A DNA stretch of 64,000 nucleotides from SpSt-539 sp964549445 (GCA_964549445.1 CAZJVS010000003.1:1-64000); one strand, 5' to 3'. Shown: positions 1-8,322, counted from the stretch's first letter. The notes: generated by a model not told the origin, from the sequence alone. Made by a program: numbers and translations.

Positions 1-133
1 CGGGGACCGATTGGTGGAGCGCTTCGACTCCTTCGACAGGCTCAGGAACCGGCGCGGGGACCGAATTGGCAGCGATGGGCGTCGTGGCGGATTCTGGGTT
101 GAAGAGTTCGTTTGGCGTTACTTGGCAGATCAT
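1..133 (-). CDS. N-terminal part of an unidentified protein, running off the left edge
   Basis: An open frame starts with ATG at 133 and stays open to the left edge, giving 44 visible codons that begin MICQVTPNELFNPES. A strong ribosome binding site (GGGGGAGG) lies 6 bases upstream of the ATG, which is the main reason to call it. Residues 28-44 are rich in Pro, Val and Glu (PVPEPVEG), and the underlying DNA contains a short direct repeat (CGGGGACCGA at 1-10 and again near 56), so a Pro-rich repeat region may follow. No signal peptide or domain is visible and the product is not recognised. The start is well supported; the function is unknown. Confidence 0.55.
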   Translation of the reverse strand, partial: MICQVTPNELFNPESATTPIAANSVPAPVPEPVEGVEALHQSVP

Positions 134-508
134 GACGGACCTCCCCCATGTTCGAGCCGGAGCGGCGCGAAAGGCGATTGGCTCGCAAGGTCTCCGGGGC
201 CGCTTCGGGGCTGCGTGCGCGTAGCATCTCCGAGCGGCTTCATTCAATCTCGGTGCGAGGGCGACGATGCCCCCGCGCGTTCACCCCATATACGCGCCCA
301 CCGTGCCACACGACCCAAAGCTGAAACGCAGAAACGCCGAAACGCAGAAAGCGGACGAGGCGCGCGATGTAGTGGAAAACCGAAAATGAACGATGGAAAA
401 TGGAGAATCGAAATGCGAGCGGGCGGGAAGCGATCATTGGCGATTGGTTAATTGTCATTGGTCATTTGCAATTGGGCTATGATGAGGCGGCGGTCCGGAG
501 AGCATCGG
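134..508. other. Non-coding stretch with dispersed short repeats
   Basis: No convincing gene lies here; the open frames are short and Arg-rich. The stretch contains A-rich near-repeats (AAACGCAGAAACGC around 326-350) and ATTGG/TCATTGG motifs at 430-475. It also holds a 23-base string at 288-310 that recurs with one mismatch at 36621-36643, and a 13-base string at 250-262 (TCGGTGCGAGGGC) that recurs at 36817-36829. It looks like the same type of repeat-bearing intergenic DNA as 35693-36978. Confidence 0.5.
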
Positions 509-991
509 ATGGCGGCTCGTGGGCGAGTTTGGCGGGTGGGGAAGTGGGCGGGGGTCATTGTCTGTTTGTTGTTGGTTGGGCTGTTTTTTGTGAGTCGGCG
601 GCTTGAGGTGCGGTACACGAATTATGCGCAGGGGTTCTGGTTATGTCTCGTGCCCGGGGCGGTGAGCTACGCCTGGCAACCACCAATGGCGGCGGATTCG
701 TACTGGCGGTTTGACGAGTGCGATCCGGAGATCGAGGCCGATTGGTGGCCGAGCGCGGCGAGGCGCAACTCGCACGGACATGTGATGGTGCCGATCTGGA
801 TGTTTTTTGTGATGTTCGCCATTCCGACCGGCGTGTTGTGGTATGGGGACCGGCGGGGCGGTTCGATCGGGAGGTGCAAGCGGTGCGGGTACGACCTGAC
901 GATGAATGTGTCAGGGCAGTGTCCGGAGTGTGGAGTGCGGATCGTCCGTCCTCCGGACGGCGGGGCTCAGGGGATGGCATCCAGAGACTGA
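509..991 (+). CDS. Small membrane protein with C-terminal zinc ribbon
   Basis: A 160-residue protein of unknown role. The start at 509 is chosen because GGAGAG lies 6 bases upstream; ATG at 479/482 is possible but has no ribosome binding site. A first membrane segment follows the basic N-terminus (about residues 12-28, VIVCLLLVGLFFV). A second (about 95-112, MFFVMFAIPTGVLWYG) comes just before the C-terminal zinc ribbon CKRCGYDL...CPECG. This arrangement, with the CGYDL ribbon on the cytoplasmic tail, is typical of small proteins of Phycisphaerae-type planctomycetes. The stop codon sits in the loop of a perfect 9-bp hairpin at 981-1000. Confidence 0.75.
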   Translation: MAARGRVWRVGKWAGVIVCLLLVGLFFVSRRLEVRYTNYAQGFWLCLVPGAVSYAWQPPMAADSYWRFDECDPEIEADWWPSAARRNSHGHVMVPIWMFFVMFAIPTGVLWYGDRRGGSIGRCKRCGYDLTMNVSGQCPECGVRIVRPPDGGAQGMASRD

Positions 992-1026
992 AGTCTCTGG
1001 CAACCATCGTTCGCCCTGCGGGCGAA
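981..1026 (+). repeat. Two adjacent perfect hairpins
   Basis: CCAGAGACT at 981-989 pairs with AGTCTCTGG at 992-1000, and TTCGCCC at 1010-1016 pairs with GGGCGAA at 1020-1026. The first hairpin overlaps the stop codon of the zinc-ribbon gene. There is no T-run after either, so a simple intrinsic terminator is not supported. They may act in RNA processing or simply cap the upstream message before the lipoprotein gene at 1080. Confidence 0.45.
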
Positions 1027-1079
1027 GAGGCGGCCGTGATGCGGGTTCGCGGGCGAGTTGCGGCGATGGGAGTGATTCG

Positions 1080-1589
1080 ATGATGCGACAGGTTTGGATG
1101 GCGGTGGCGGGTGTTGGGGTGGTGTGGGCTTGCGGGGGATGTGCTGCGTTTGAGGCGACGACGCGGTCGGTGGCGTATCAGGGCGGCGTAGAGCGCGAGT
1201 TTGCGGTCCGGCTCGATGAGGAGAGCAAGGAGAACATGCTGAGCGATGATCCGGGGCGGAACTATCGGAAGCTGACGCTGATGAAGGAGCGTTGTCCGGG
1301 CGGTGAGTGCACCCGGCGCGTCGTGGCGCAGAGAACGATTTCGGCGAAGGAAAAGCAGTCGCACGACCTGGCGAGCGCGTTTGAGCTTGGGGCGATCGAC
1401 GGGTGGACGGATGCGTCGCGCGGGTGGGCGTGGCTGGAGGAGCGGTCGAGCGGGCTGGTGGTGGCGACGTTGGATCGGCGGACGGGGGCGACGACGGGGC
1501 TTGACGAGGCGCGGCCGACGTGGGCGGAGGGTGGGGAATTAATGAAGATGTCAGCAAAGTGCGACGGGGCGGTTATCGCGGGAAAATGA
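1080..1589 (+). CDS. Putative lipoprotein of unknown function
   Basis: A 169-residue protein starting at a double ATG (1080/1083), with GGGAGTG about 6 bases upstream. The N-terminus MRQVWMAVAGVGVVWAC has a basic residue, a hydrophobic stretch and a Cys that could be lipidated (V-W-A-C), or alternatively the Cys in CGGC. The rest is hydrophilic, with several Trp and Thr and a possible extra Cys (CPGGECTRR near residue 71). It follows the zinc-ribbon gene after 88 bases and may be in the same operon. No domain is recognised. Confidence 0.65.
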   Translation: MMRQVWMAVAGVGVVWACGGCAAFEATTRSVAYQGGVEREFAVRLDEESKENMLSDDPGRNYRKLTLMKERCPGGECTRRVVAQRTISAKEKQSHDLASAFELGAIDGWTDASRGWAWLEERSSGLVVATLDRRTGATTGLDEARPTWAEGGELMKMSAKCDGAVIAGK

Positions 1590-1604
1590 GGGGAAGGGTT
1601 CCGA

Positions 1605-2354
1605 TCAGGGCGTCGGGCTTGAGAGTGAAGCGCCGCAATGGCGGCAGTGTCGAACGAAGACGGAGAACGTGCTGCGCGAAGGCCGGAAGAATGGCTGGGT
1701 GCAGGCCGGACAGCGAGCGACGTAACAGAATACGATCGGCAGCCACATGACCAGGCCACCGAGTACGACAGCGATCATCGAGCGAGCGCTCAACGGATCG
1801 TGGCTGTTGTTTGCGAGTGAGACAACCACGATAGCAAGAAACACGATGGCGGGGGCGATGAGTGCGGCCAAGCGGATGAGCCGAATTCGTCGCATGCTGA
1901 CAGCGGGCCGCTCGGCGGCGGTGGATACGGGGGCGGGGTGCGACGGGGCGGGACGCGCGAGCGGACGAGCGTCGGCGAGGGCGCGGCCGTGAGGGTCGCC
2001 GCGGCCGCCGCACCGGAGAGGCAGGCCGCAATTGAGGCAGCTGCGAGAAAGAGCATTCCCATACCAGCCCCGGATGAAGAAGGGTTCGTCGCAGCGCGGG
2101 CACATCCGAAAGACCCAGCTTGCCAAACAGAAGAAAAGCAGCCCGCCGCTGGCGAAGACCCAGGCCGTCACGAACGGTTGCGAGTCCAGTCCGAAGGCGG
2201 CGGGGACCCATTCGCTGGCGAGTGCGAATAGAACGATTACGGGGAGGGCCAGCAGCGTTCGCCACTGCCAGCGGCGGATAGTTGCGAGGCCATGAAGAAT
2301 GCGATGATCGCCGCTGTCGGGAGCCGAGGAGGGATGGGTTTGCGGAGTGTGCAT
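1605..2354 (-). CDS. Membrane protein with two repeated 2TM-plus-zinc-ribbon units
   Basis: A 249-residue protein. The frame is open much further upstream, but that part overlaps trpG and is Arg/Pro-rich shadow sequence, so the ATG at 2354 (MHTPQTHPSS) is chosen. The protein is built twice from the same plan: two membrane segments followed by a four-Cys ribbon. Unit 1 has segments near residues 30-75 and CPRCDEPFF...CLNCGLPL; unit 2 has segments near 165-215 and CPACTQPFF...CRHCGASL at the C-terminus. The ribbons resemble rubredoxin or zinc-finger folds and were probably made by internal duplication. It is convergent with the lipoprotein gene at 1080. Function unknown. Confidence 0.7.
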   Translation of the reverse strand: MHTPQTHPSSAPDSGDHRILHGLATIRRWQWRTLLALPVIVLFALASEWVPAAFGLDSQPFVTAWVFASGGLLFFCLASWVFRMCPRCDEPFFIRGWYGNALSRSCLNCGLPLRCGGRGDPHGRALADARPLARPAPSHPAPVSTAAERPAVSMRRIRLIRLAALIAPAIVFLAIVVVSLANNSHDPLSARSMIAVVLGGLVMWLPIVFCYVARCPACTQPFFRPSRSTFSVFVRHCRHCGASLSSPTP

Positions 2355-2380
2355 TTCATACCTGCGTTCGCGCGGGAACC

Positions 2381-2989
2381 CTACGAAGTCGACATGATGG
2401 GCGTTGGAACTCCCAAGAAATTGGCGAGCAGGGCGGGGCCGTCGGGGGTCATGAAGCTTTCGGGGTGGAACTGGACGCCTTCGAGGGGCATTTGCTTGTG
2501 GCGGATGGCCATGATTTCGTCCTGGTCGGTCCAGGCGGAGCATTCGAAGTCGGGGGGAAGCGTGCCGGGCAAAATCACGAGCGAGTGGTAGCGCATGGCG
2601 GTGAAGGGGTTGGGGAGGCCGTTGAAGAGCGTACGGCCGTCGTGGTGAACTTCGCAGGTTTTGCCGTGCATGATGCGGGGGGCGCGGTCGACGGTGGCGC
2701 CGAAGACGTGGCCGATGCACTGGTGGCCGAGGCAGACGCCGAGGATGGGGATGCGGCCGGCGAAATGCCGGATGGCGTCGTTGCTGATGCCGGCTTCGCG
2801 CGGGGTGCAGGGACCGGGGGAGATGATGAGGTGGGTGGGCTTGTCGGCGTCGAGCTGGTCGAGAGTGACCTGATCATTGCGGTAGACCTTGATGGGCGGG
2901 TCGGCGCGGTGGGCGGCGAGGTAGAGCGTGCCGATGGCCTGGACGAGGTTGTAGGTGAAGGAGTCGTAGTTATCGATGAGGAGGATCAT
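2381..2989 (-). CDS. trpG: Glutamine amidotransferase of anthranilate/aminodeoxychorismate synthase
   Basis: A 202-residue class I glutaminase that supplies ammonia to a chorismate-using synthase, either anthranilate synthase (tryptophan) or aminodeoxychorismate synthase (folate). It has the family start MILLIDNYDSFTYN, the oxyanion region ISPGPCTP, the nucleophile Cys in GVCLGHQC and the His/Glu pair in VQFHPES. Length is full for the family. The partner TrpE/PabB is not next to it, so trpG and pabA cannot be told apart; a folK gene lies about 14 kb away. A perfect TATAAT lies upstream on this strand (3033-3028). Confidence 0.93.
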   Translation of the reverse strand: MILLIDNYDSFTYNLVQAIGTLYLAAHRADPPIKVYRNDQVTLDQLDADKPTHLIISPGPCTPREAGISNDAIRHFAGRIPILGVCLGHQCIGHVFGATVDRAPRIMHGKTCEVHHDGRTLFNGLPNPFTAMRYHSLVILPGTLPPDFECSAWTDQDEIMAIRHKQMPLEGVQFHPESFMTPDGPALLANFLGVPTPIMSTS

Positions 2990-3027
2990 GGAGATTGCTG
3001 CACGTCCTGCGCATTCGGTTGGAATTG

Positions 3028-3035
3028 ATTATACT
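3028..3035. promoter_or_regulatory. Overlapping divergent -10 boxes between trpG and mccB
   Basis: In the 75-base divergent gap, the minus strand carries TATAAT at 3033-3028, about 40 bases before the trpG ATG. The plus strand carries TATACT at 3030-3035, about 30 bases before mccB. No good -35 is seen for either. If both are used, the two transcripts compete for the same bases. Confidence 0.35.
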
Positions 3036-3064
3036 CGCCGCGGGCAAATCGGCCGGGCGCGTGT

Positions 3065-4836
3065 ATGGAACAGATTGAGTCGAAGATCAAGGCGTCGGAT
3101 GCGACCTTTGTCGAGAACAAGGCGCACATGGAGGGGCTGGTGGCCGATCTGCGGGGGCGGATCGAGCGGGTGAAGCAGGGTGGCGGGGCGGCGGCGGTCG
3201 AGAAACATACGAAGCGCGGGAAGCTGGTGGTGCGGGAGCGGATCGAGAAGCTGCTCGACCCGGGCGGGGCGTTCCTGGAGTTCAGCCCGCTGGCGGCGAG
3301 CGGCATGTACAACGACGAGGCGCCGGGGGCGGGGATCGTCACGGGGATCGGGCGGGTCGAGGGGCGCGAGTGCGTGATCGTCGCGAACGACGCGACGGTG
3401 AAGGGCGGGACGTATTACCCGGTAACGGTGAAGAAGCACCTGCGGGCGCAGGAGATCGCGCAGGAGAACCGGCTGGCGTGCATCTATCTCGTGGACTCGG
3501 GCGGGGCGTTTCTGCCGCTGCAGGCGGAGGTGTTTCCGGATAAGGAGCACTTCGGGCGGATTTTCTTCAACCAGGCGCGGATGTCGGGGCTGGGGATTCC
3601 GCAGATCGCGGTGGTGCTCGGTTCGTGCACGGCGGGCGGGGCGTACGTGCCGGCGATGAGCGACGAGAGCGTGATCGTGCGGCAGCAGGGGACGATTTTC
3701 CTGGGCGGGCCGCCGCTGGTGAAGGCGGCGACGGGGGAGGACGTGTCGGCGGAGGACCTCGGCGGGGCGGATGTGCACTGCCGGACGTCGGGGGTGACCG
3801 ATCACTATGCGATGAATGACGAGGATGCGCTGGCGATCACGCGAAACATTGTGGCGCATCTGAATGGCCCGCGCGAGGCGGCGACGCGACTGGACGTGCG
3901 GCCGGTGGAAGAGCCGGCGTACGACCCGCGCGAGGTGTACGGGATCATCAACAAGGACATTCGCAAGCCGTACGAGGTGCGCGAGGTGATTGCGCGGATT
4001 GTCGATGGCAGCCGGCTGCACGAGTTCAAGGCGCTTTACGCCGAGACGGTGGTTTGCGGGTTTGCGCACATCTGGGGGTATCCGGTCGGGATCGTGGCGA
4101 ACAACGGCGTGCTGTTTTCGGAGAGCGCGCTGAAGGCGACGCANNNNNNNNNNNNNNNNNNNNNNNNNNNNNNNNNNNNNNNNNNNNNNNNNNNNNNNNN
4201 NNNNNNNNNNNNNNNNNNNNNNNNNNNNNNNNNNNNNNNNNNNGGATCGTGGCGAACAACGGCGTGCTGTTTTCGGAGAGCGCGCTGAAGGCGACGCATT
4301 TCATCGAGATGTGCAGCCAGCGCGGGATTCCGCTGGTGTTCCTGCAGAACATTACGGGGTTCATGGTGGGGCGGAAGTTTGAGGCGGGCGGCATCGCCAA
4401 GGACGGCGCGAAGATGGTGTCCGCTGTGTCGAACGCGGCGGTGCCCAAGTTCACGGTGATCATTGGCGGGTCGTATGGGGCAGGGAACTACGGCATGTGC
4501 GGGCGGGCGTATGGGCCGCGGCTGTTGTGGATGTGGCCGAATGCGCGGATCAGCGTGATGGGCGGCGAGCAGGCGGCAAATGTCCTGCTCACGGTGAAGA
4601 AGGACCAGCTCGCGGCGGGCGGCGGGAAGGCGATGAGCGGCGACGAGGAGCGGGCGTTCATGCGGCCGACGCTGGAGAAATATGAGTCGGAGGGCAGCGC
4701 GTATTACAGCACGGCGCGGCTGTGGGACGACGGGGTGATCGATCCGGCGGATACGCGGATGGTGTTGGCGCTGGGGATCTCGGCAAGCTTGAATGCGCCG
4801 CTGCCGGAGCGGCGGACGAGCGTGTTTCGGATGTGA
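3065..4836 (+). CDS. mccB: Methylcrotonyl-CoA carboxylase, carboxyltransferase (beta) subunit, split by an artefactual gap
   Basis: This subunit transfers CO2 from carboxybiotin to 3-methylcrotonyl-CoA in leucine/isovalerate breakdown. Typical stretches are seen at IYLVDSGGAFLPLQ, GSCTAGGAYVPAM, FLQNITGFMVG and GGSYGAGNYGMCGRA. The gene is interrupted by 100 Ns (4144-4243), and the 55 bases before the gap (4089-4143) are identical to the 55 after it (4244-4298). Removing 4144-4298 (155 bases) restores one frame of 538 residues, the usual length of the family. The break is therefore judged an assembly artefact, not a frameshift. The ribosome binding site before 3065 is weak. Context (hydratase, biotin carboxylase, HMG-CoA lyase downstream) supports MCC over propionyl-CoA carboxylase. 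Confidence 0.9.
4144..4243. other. Assembly gap of 100 Ns
   Basis: The gap has the conventional size for an unknown distance. Because both flanks carry the same 55 bases, the two contigs actually overlap; true missing sequence is probably none, and the given coordinates downstream are inflated by 155 bases. Confidence 0.95.
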
Positions 4837-4867
4837 TCGGCTAGAATAGGCGGGCGAGGAAACTGCC

Positions 4868-5101
4868 ATGTCGATCAGCGAATTGATCGTGCGCGATCCG
4901 AAAATTTGCGGCGGGCAGCCGGTCATTCGGGGCACGCGGGTGACGCTGCGGACGGTGCTCGCGAGTCTCGCGGATGGGGATTCGGCGGAGGATGTGTTGC
5001 GGGCGTTTCCGACGCTGACACGCGAGCAGGTGGACGCGGTTATTGCGTACGCGGCGGCCTCGACGCTGGATGATCTGCCGACGCCGGGCGCGGCGGTGTG
5101 A
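4868..5101 (+). CDS. DUF433 antitoxin
   Basis: A 77-residue protein of the DUF433 (VapB-like) family. The characteristic start is visible: LIVRDPKICGGQPVIRGTR, followed by a helical part (DSAEDVLRAFPTLTREQV) that acts as a DNA-binding or dimerisation fold. It overlaps the next gene by four bases (GTGA), the translational coupling usual for toxin-antitoxin pairs. Its partner is the DUF5615 PIN-like protein. The pair is inserted between genes of the leucine pathway with the same orientation and may be co-transcribed with them. Confidence 0.88.
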   Translation: MSISELIVRDPKICGGQPVIRGTRVTLRTVLASLADGDSAEDVLRAFPTLTREQVDAVIAYAAASTLDDLPTPGAAV

Positions 5102-5463
5102 GCGTGCGGATCAAGCTCGATGAAAACCTGCCGAGCGAGCTTGCTGAATTACTTCAACAGTCCGGACATGATGTTCACGGGGTTGCCGAAGAGGGCCTGA
5201 CTGGGCGGCCGGACGCGGATGTGTGGACGGCGGCGCAAGCCGAGTTCCGTTTTCTCATCACACAGGACCTCGATTTCTCAGACATGCGTCGATATGAACC
5301 GGGCACACATGCGGGCATCATGCTGGTTCGATTGCACGATCCAAGCCGCCGCCGGCTGACGGTGCGCGTAGAAGAGGTAATTCGAGCGTATGATGCGGGC
5401 GACTGGGCGGGGTGCCTGGTGGTCGTCGCGGACCATAAGATTCGGGTTCGCCGGCCGCGGTAG
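5098..5463 (+). CDS. DUF5615 PIN-like toxin
   Basis: A 121-residue member of the PIN-like Mut7-C/DUF5615 family, predicted to be a ribonuclease toxin neutralised by the DUF433 protein encoded just upstream. Visible acidic positions include IKLDENLP (Asp near residue 7), GRPDADVW and the conserved TQDLDF. It starts with GTG at 5098, overlapping the antitoxin stop by four bases. Length is normal and no inactivating change is visible. Function is inferred from the family and the pairing. Confidence 0.85.
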   Translation: MSVRIKLDENLPSELAELLQQSGHDVHGVAEEGLTGRPDADVWTAAQAEFRFLITQDLDFSDMRRYEPGTHAGIMLVRLHDPSRRRLTVRVEEVIRAYDAGDWAGCLVVVADHKIRVRRPR

Positions 5464-5499
5464 TCATGTCGACGAAGGCTTGGATCGGACGAGCGTGTC

Positions 5500-6285
5500 A
5501 TGGGCGAATTTCTTAAGACGACGACCTCAGGTGGGGTAGCGCGGATTACGCTAAATCGCGCAGACCTGCACAATGCGTTTAACGAGGTGTTCATCGCGGA
5601 GATTGCGGCGGCGTTTGAGGAGGTTGGGAAGCGCGATGACGTGCGGGTGGTCGTATTGGCCGGTGAGGGGAAGTCGTTTTGTGCCGGGGCGGACGTTCAC
5701 TGGATGAAGAAGATGGTCGGCTATTCGTTTGAGGAGAACGTGGCCGATGCGATGGAGCTGTCGAGCATGCTGCGAGCGATCTATGAGTGTCCGCTGCCGA
5801 CGATTGCGCGGGTGCAGGGGGCGGCGCTGGGCGGCGGCGTGGGGTTGATCGCGGCGTGTGACATGGCGGTGGCGGTTGAGTCGGCGCAGCTCGGGCTGAC
5901 CGAGGCGCGGCTGGGCATTCTGCCGGCGGTGATTTCGCCGTTTGTGCTGCGGAAGATCGGGCCGGGGGAGGCGAAGCGGTTTTTTCAGACGGCGGAGCGA
6001 TTCGGGGCGGCGGAGGCGAAGCGGATCGGACTGGTGTCGGAGGTGGTGGCGAACGAGGCGGAGCTGGACGGGGCGATCGCCAAGTTGATCGACGAGATTC
6101 GCAAGAACGGGCCGGAGGCGGTGAAGGCGAGCAAGCGGATCATCGATGAGGTGATGCCGGTCGACTGGGAGCGGGTGCAGGCGACGACGACGCGGCGGAT
6201 CGCGGAGCGGCGGGTGTCGGAGGAAGGGCAGGAAGGACTGAAGTCGTTTCTCGAGAAGCGCAAGCCGCGCTGGGCGCAAGACTGA
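5500..6285 (+). CDS. liuC: Enoyl-CoA hydratase, probably methylglutaconyl-CoA hydratase
   Basis: A 261-residue crotonase-fold enzyme expected to hydrate 3-methylglutaconyl-CoA to HMG-CoA, the step between MCC and HMG-CoA lyase. The N-terminal ITLNRADLHNAFN resembles the methylglutaconyl-CoA subgroup. The oxyanion-hole segments GEGKSFCAGADVHWM and QGAALGGGVGLIAACD are intact, and the second half of the active site reads LTEARLGILPAVISP. The gene ends 8 bases before mccA, so the two are probably in one operon. The specific substrate is inferred from neighbours. Confidence 0.88.
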   Translation: MGEFLKTTTSGGVARITLNRADLHNAFNEVFIAEIAAAFEEVGKRDDVRVVVLAGEGKSFCAGADVHWMKKMVGYSFEENVADAMELSSMLRAIYECPLPTIARVQGAALGGGVGLIAACDMAVAVESAQLGLTEARLGILPAVISPFVLRKIGPGEAKRFFQTAERFGAAEAKRIGLVSEVVANEAELDGAIAKLIDEIRKNGPEAVKASKRIIDEVMPVDWERVQATTTRRIAERRVSEEGQEGLKSFLEKRKPRWAQD

Positions 6286-6293
6286 ATCGCAGC

Positions 6294-7784
6294 ATGTTCA
6301 AGAAGGTACTGGTTGCGAATCGGGGGGAGATTGCCGTTCGCGTCATGCAGACGCTGACGCAGATGGGGATTCGCACGGTGGCGGTGTATTCGCAGCCGGA
6401 CCGGGCGGCGCTGCACGCGGCGGCGGCGGACGAGGCGTATCCGCTGCATGGGACGACGGCGGCGGAGACGTATCTGCGGGGCGATCATATCCTGGCGATT
6501 GCGCGCGAGCACGGGTGCGAGGCGATTCATCCGGGGTATGGGTTTCTCTCGGAGAATGAGGACTTCGCGCAGGCATGCATCGATGCGGGGGTGGCGTTCA
6601 TCGGGCCGAAGCCGTCGGCAATTCTCTCGATGGGCGACAAAGTTCTCGCGAAGCAGACGATGGCGAAGGCGGGTGTGCCGATTGTGCCGGGCTGGTCGGG
6701 GGCGATGGATACTCCGATCGAGGCGATCCGGGCCGAGGCGGAGCGGGTCGGGTTTCCGCTGCTGGTGAAGGCGGCGGCGGGCGGCGGCGGGAAGGGGATG
6801 CGGCTGGTCAAGGATGAGTACGAGCTGGGGGCGGCGCTGGAAGCGGCGGGGCGCGAGGCGCAGGCGGCGTTCGGCGACGGGCGGGTATTTTTGGAGAAAT
6901 ACATCGCGCGGCCGCGGCATGTCGAGTTTCAGATTTTCGGGGATGACCAAGGACACGCGGTGCACCTGTTTGAGCGCGAGTGCTCGATTCAGCGGCGGTA
7001 TCAGAAGATTATTGAAGAGACGCCTTCGCCGGTGCTGACGGCGGCGCTGCGGCAGCAGATGGGCGAGGCGGCGGTGAAGGCGGCGCGGGCGATCGGGTAC
7101 ACCAGTGCAGGGACGGTCGAGTTCCTGGTCGACGATAAGGGGGCGTTTTATTTCCTGGAAGTGAATACGCGGTTGCAGGTGGAGCATCCGATCACTGAAG
7201 TGACGCTGGGGCAGGACCTGGTGCGGGCGCAGGTGTTGGTGGCTGCGGGCGAGCCGCTGCCGTTTACGCAGGAGACGCTGCGGCCGAGCGGGCACGCGAT
7301 CGAGTGCCGTGTTTGCGCCGAGGACGCGGCGAACAACTTCATGCCGTCGATCGGGACGCTGCACCGGTATCGGCCGCCGGCGGGGCCGAACATCCGGGTG
7401 GATAGCGGCGTGGCCGAGGGATCGACGGTGTCGGTGTATTACGATCCGATGCTGGCGAAGCTAATCGTGTGGGGACGCGATCGGGGCGAGGCGATCGAGC
7501 GGACGCTGTGGGCGCTGCGGAACTTCGTGGTGCTGGGTGTGACGACGAACATCGAGTATCTGCAACGCGTGGTGGATCATCCGGAGTTTCGGGCGGGGCG
7601 GATTCACACGCACTTTCTGGACGAGCACCCCGGGCTGCGCGAAGCGGCGGCTGCACCCGACGAAGCGGCAATGGTCGCGGCGTGGGCGGCGCAGTTTTCG
7701 GGCAACGGCCGCGCGGCGAACGGCGGCGGTTCGCGAATGGAAGCCGCGAGCCCGTGGGCGGGCTCGGGCTGGAGGGCGTTCTAG
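6294..7784 (+). CDS. mccA: Methylcrotonyl-CoA carboxylase biotin carboxylase subunit
   Basis: A 496-residue ATP-grasp biotin carboxylase that carboxylates biotin on the carrier protein using bicarbonate and ATP. It starts FKKVLVANRGEIAVR and has the glycine-rich ATP loop KAAAGGGGKGMR (about residue 160), HLFERECSIQRR and the catalytic region EVNTRLQVEHPITE. After the carboxylase core (about 450 residues) a low-complexity tail (NGRAANGGGS) leads to the stop. In most bacteria MCC alpha also contains the biotin carrier domain; here that part is a separate gene 1 base downstream. The next gene has its own GGAGGG, so a natural split is more likely than a sequencing frameshift. Confidence 0.92.
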   Translation: MFKKVLVANRGEIAVRVMQTLTQMGIRTVAVYSQPDRAALHAAAADEAYPLHGTTAAETYLRGDHILAIAREHGCEAIHPGYGFLSENEDFAQACIDAGVAFIGPKPSAILSMGDKVLAKQTMAKAGVPIVPGWSGAMDTPIEAIRAEAERVGFPLLVKAAAGGGGKGMRLVKDEYELGAALEAAGREAQAAFGDGRVFLEKYIARPRHVEFQIFGDDQGHAVHLFERECSIQRRYQKIIEETPSPVLTAALRQQMGEAAVKAARAIGYTSAGTVEFLVDDKGAFYFLEVNTRLQVEHPITEVTLGQDLVRAQVLVAAGEPLPFTQETLRPSGHAIECRVCAEDAANNFMPSIGTLHRYRPPAGPNIRVDSGVAEGSTVSVYYDPMLAKLIVWGRDRGEAIERTLWALRNFVVLGVTTNIEYLQRVVDHPEFRAGRIHTHFLDEHPGLREAAAAPDEAAMVAAWAAQFSGNGRAANGGGSRMEAASPWAGSGWRAF

Positions 7785-7785
7785 C

Positions 7786-8322
7786 GTGGCGAAGATTTCG
7801 CTGCACCTGGTTGGCCGCGAGAAGCCGGTGGAGCTGGAGCTGAAGGGCTCCGGCGGGCCGGACGGTTATGTCGCGGCGATCGCCGGCCGGACGATCGGCG
7901 CGAGCATCAGCGCGGTCGACGACGGGCAGGGACGACTGGTCGTTGACGGGGCGGTGATGCCGTTTTTCTTTCATCGCGAGGGGAAGAACATCGACGTGTG
8001 GATGAACGGCCGGACGTATCGGTTCTCGGCGTTGAGCGGTGCGCGGCGGGCGGCGGGCGGGCGGCCGGCGGCCGGGGCTGGATCGGGCGAGGTGCGGGCT
8101 CCGATGCCGGGGACGATTTTGAAGGTGTGTGTCGGCGAGGGGGACGCGGTGAAGGTGAACCAGCCGCTGGTGATCATGGTATCGATGAAGATGGAGATGA
8201 CGCTGACGGCGCCGTTCGACGGGCGGGTGCGGTCGGTGGCTTGTCGGCCGGAGCAGATGGTGGAAATGCACGCCGTGCTCGTGGGGTTGGAGGAGAGCGC
8301 CAATGGCGGTTCGACTGCCTGA
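7786..8322 (+). CDS. Biotin carboxyl carrier protein of the MCC complex
   Basis: A 178-residue protein starting at GTG 7786, with GGAGGG 9 bases upstream. Residues 1-90 look like the beta-rich BT/linker part of MCC alpha (VDGAVMPFFFHREGKN); an Ala/Gly-rich hinge follows. The C-terminal 75 residues are a biotinyl domain with VSMKMEMTLTAPFDG, the Lys in MKM being the biotinylation site. It serves as the mobile carrier between the biotin carboxylase (upstream) and carboxyltransferase (3065). The frame is shifted by one relative to mccA. Its 3' end overlaps the HMG-CoA lyase start by 20 bases. Confidence 0.88.
   Translation: MAKISLHLVGREKPVELELKGSGGPDGYVAAIAGRTIGASISAVDDGQGRLVVDGAVMPFFFHREGKNIDVWMNGRTYRFSALSGARRAAGGRPAAGAGSGEVRAPMPGTILKVCVGEGDAVKVNQPLVIMVSMKMEMTLTAPFDGRVRSVACRPEQMVEMHAVLVGLEESANGGSTA

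Noticed and set aside
981..1026. Intrinsic terminator after the first zinc-ribbon gene
   Set aside because: The two hairpins lack a following T-run.
3029..4069. Long antisense frames opposite real genes, such as this one and those at 5985-7364, 8174-8935 and 19292-20950
   Set aside because: They are Arg/His/Leu/Pro-rich shadows caused by high GC at third codon positions and lie entirely over clear enzymes on the other strand.
4089..4298. A true 55-bp direct repeat or frameshift in mccB
   Set aside because: The repeat flanks exactly 100 Ns and collapsing it restores the full-length frame, so it is an assembly overlap.
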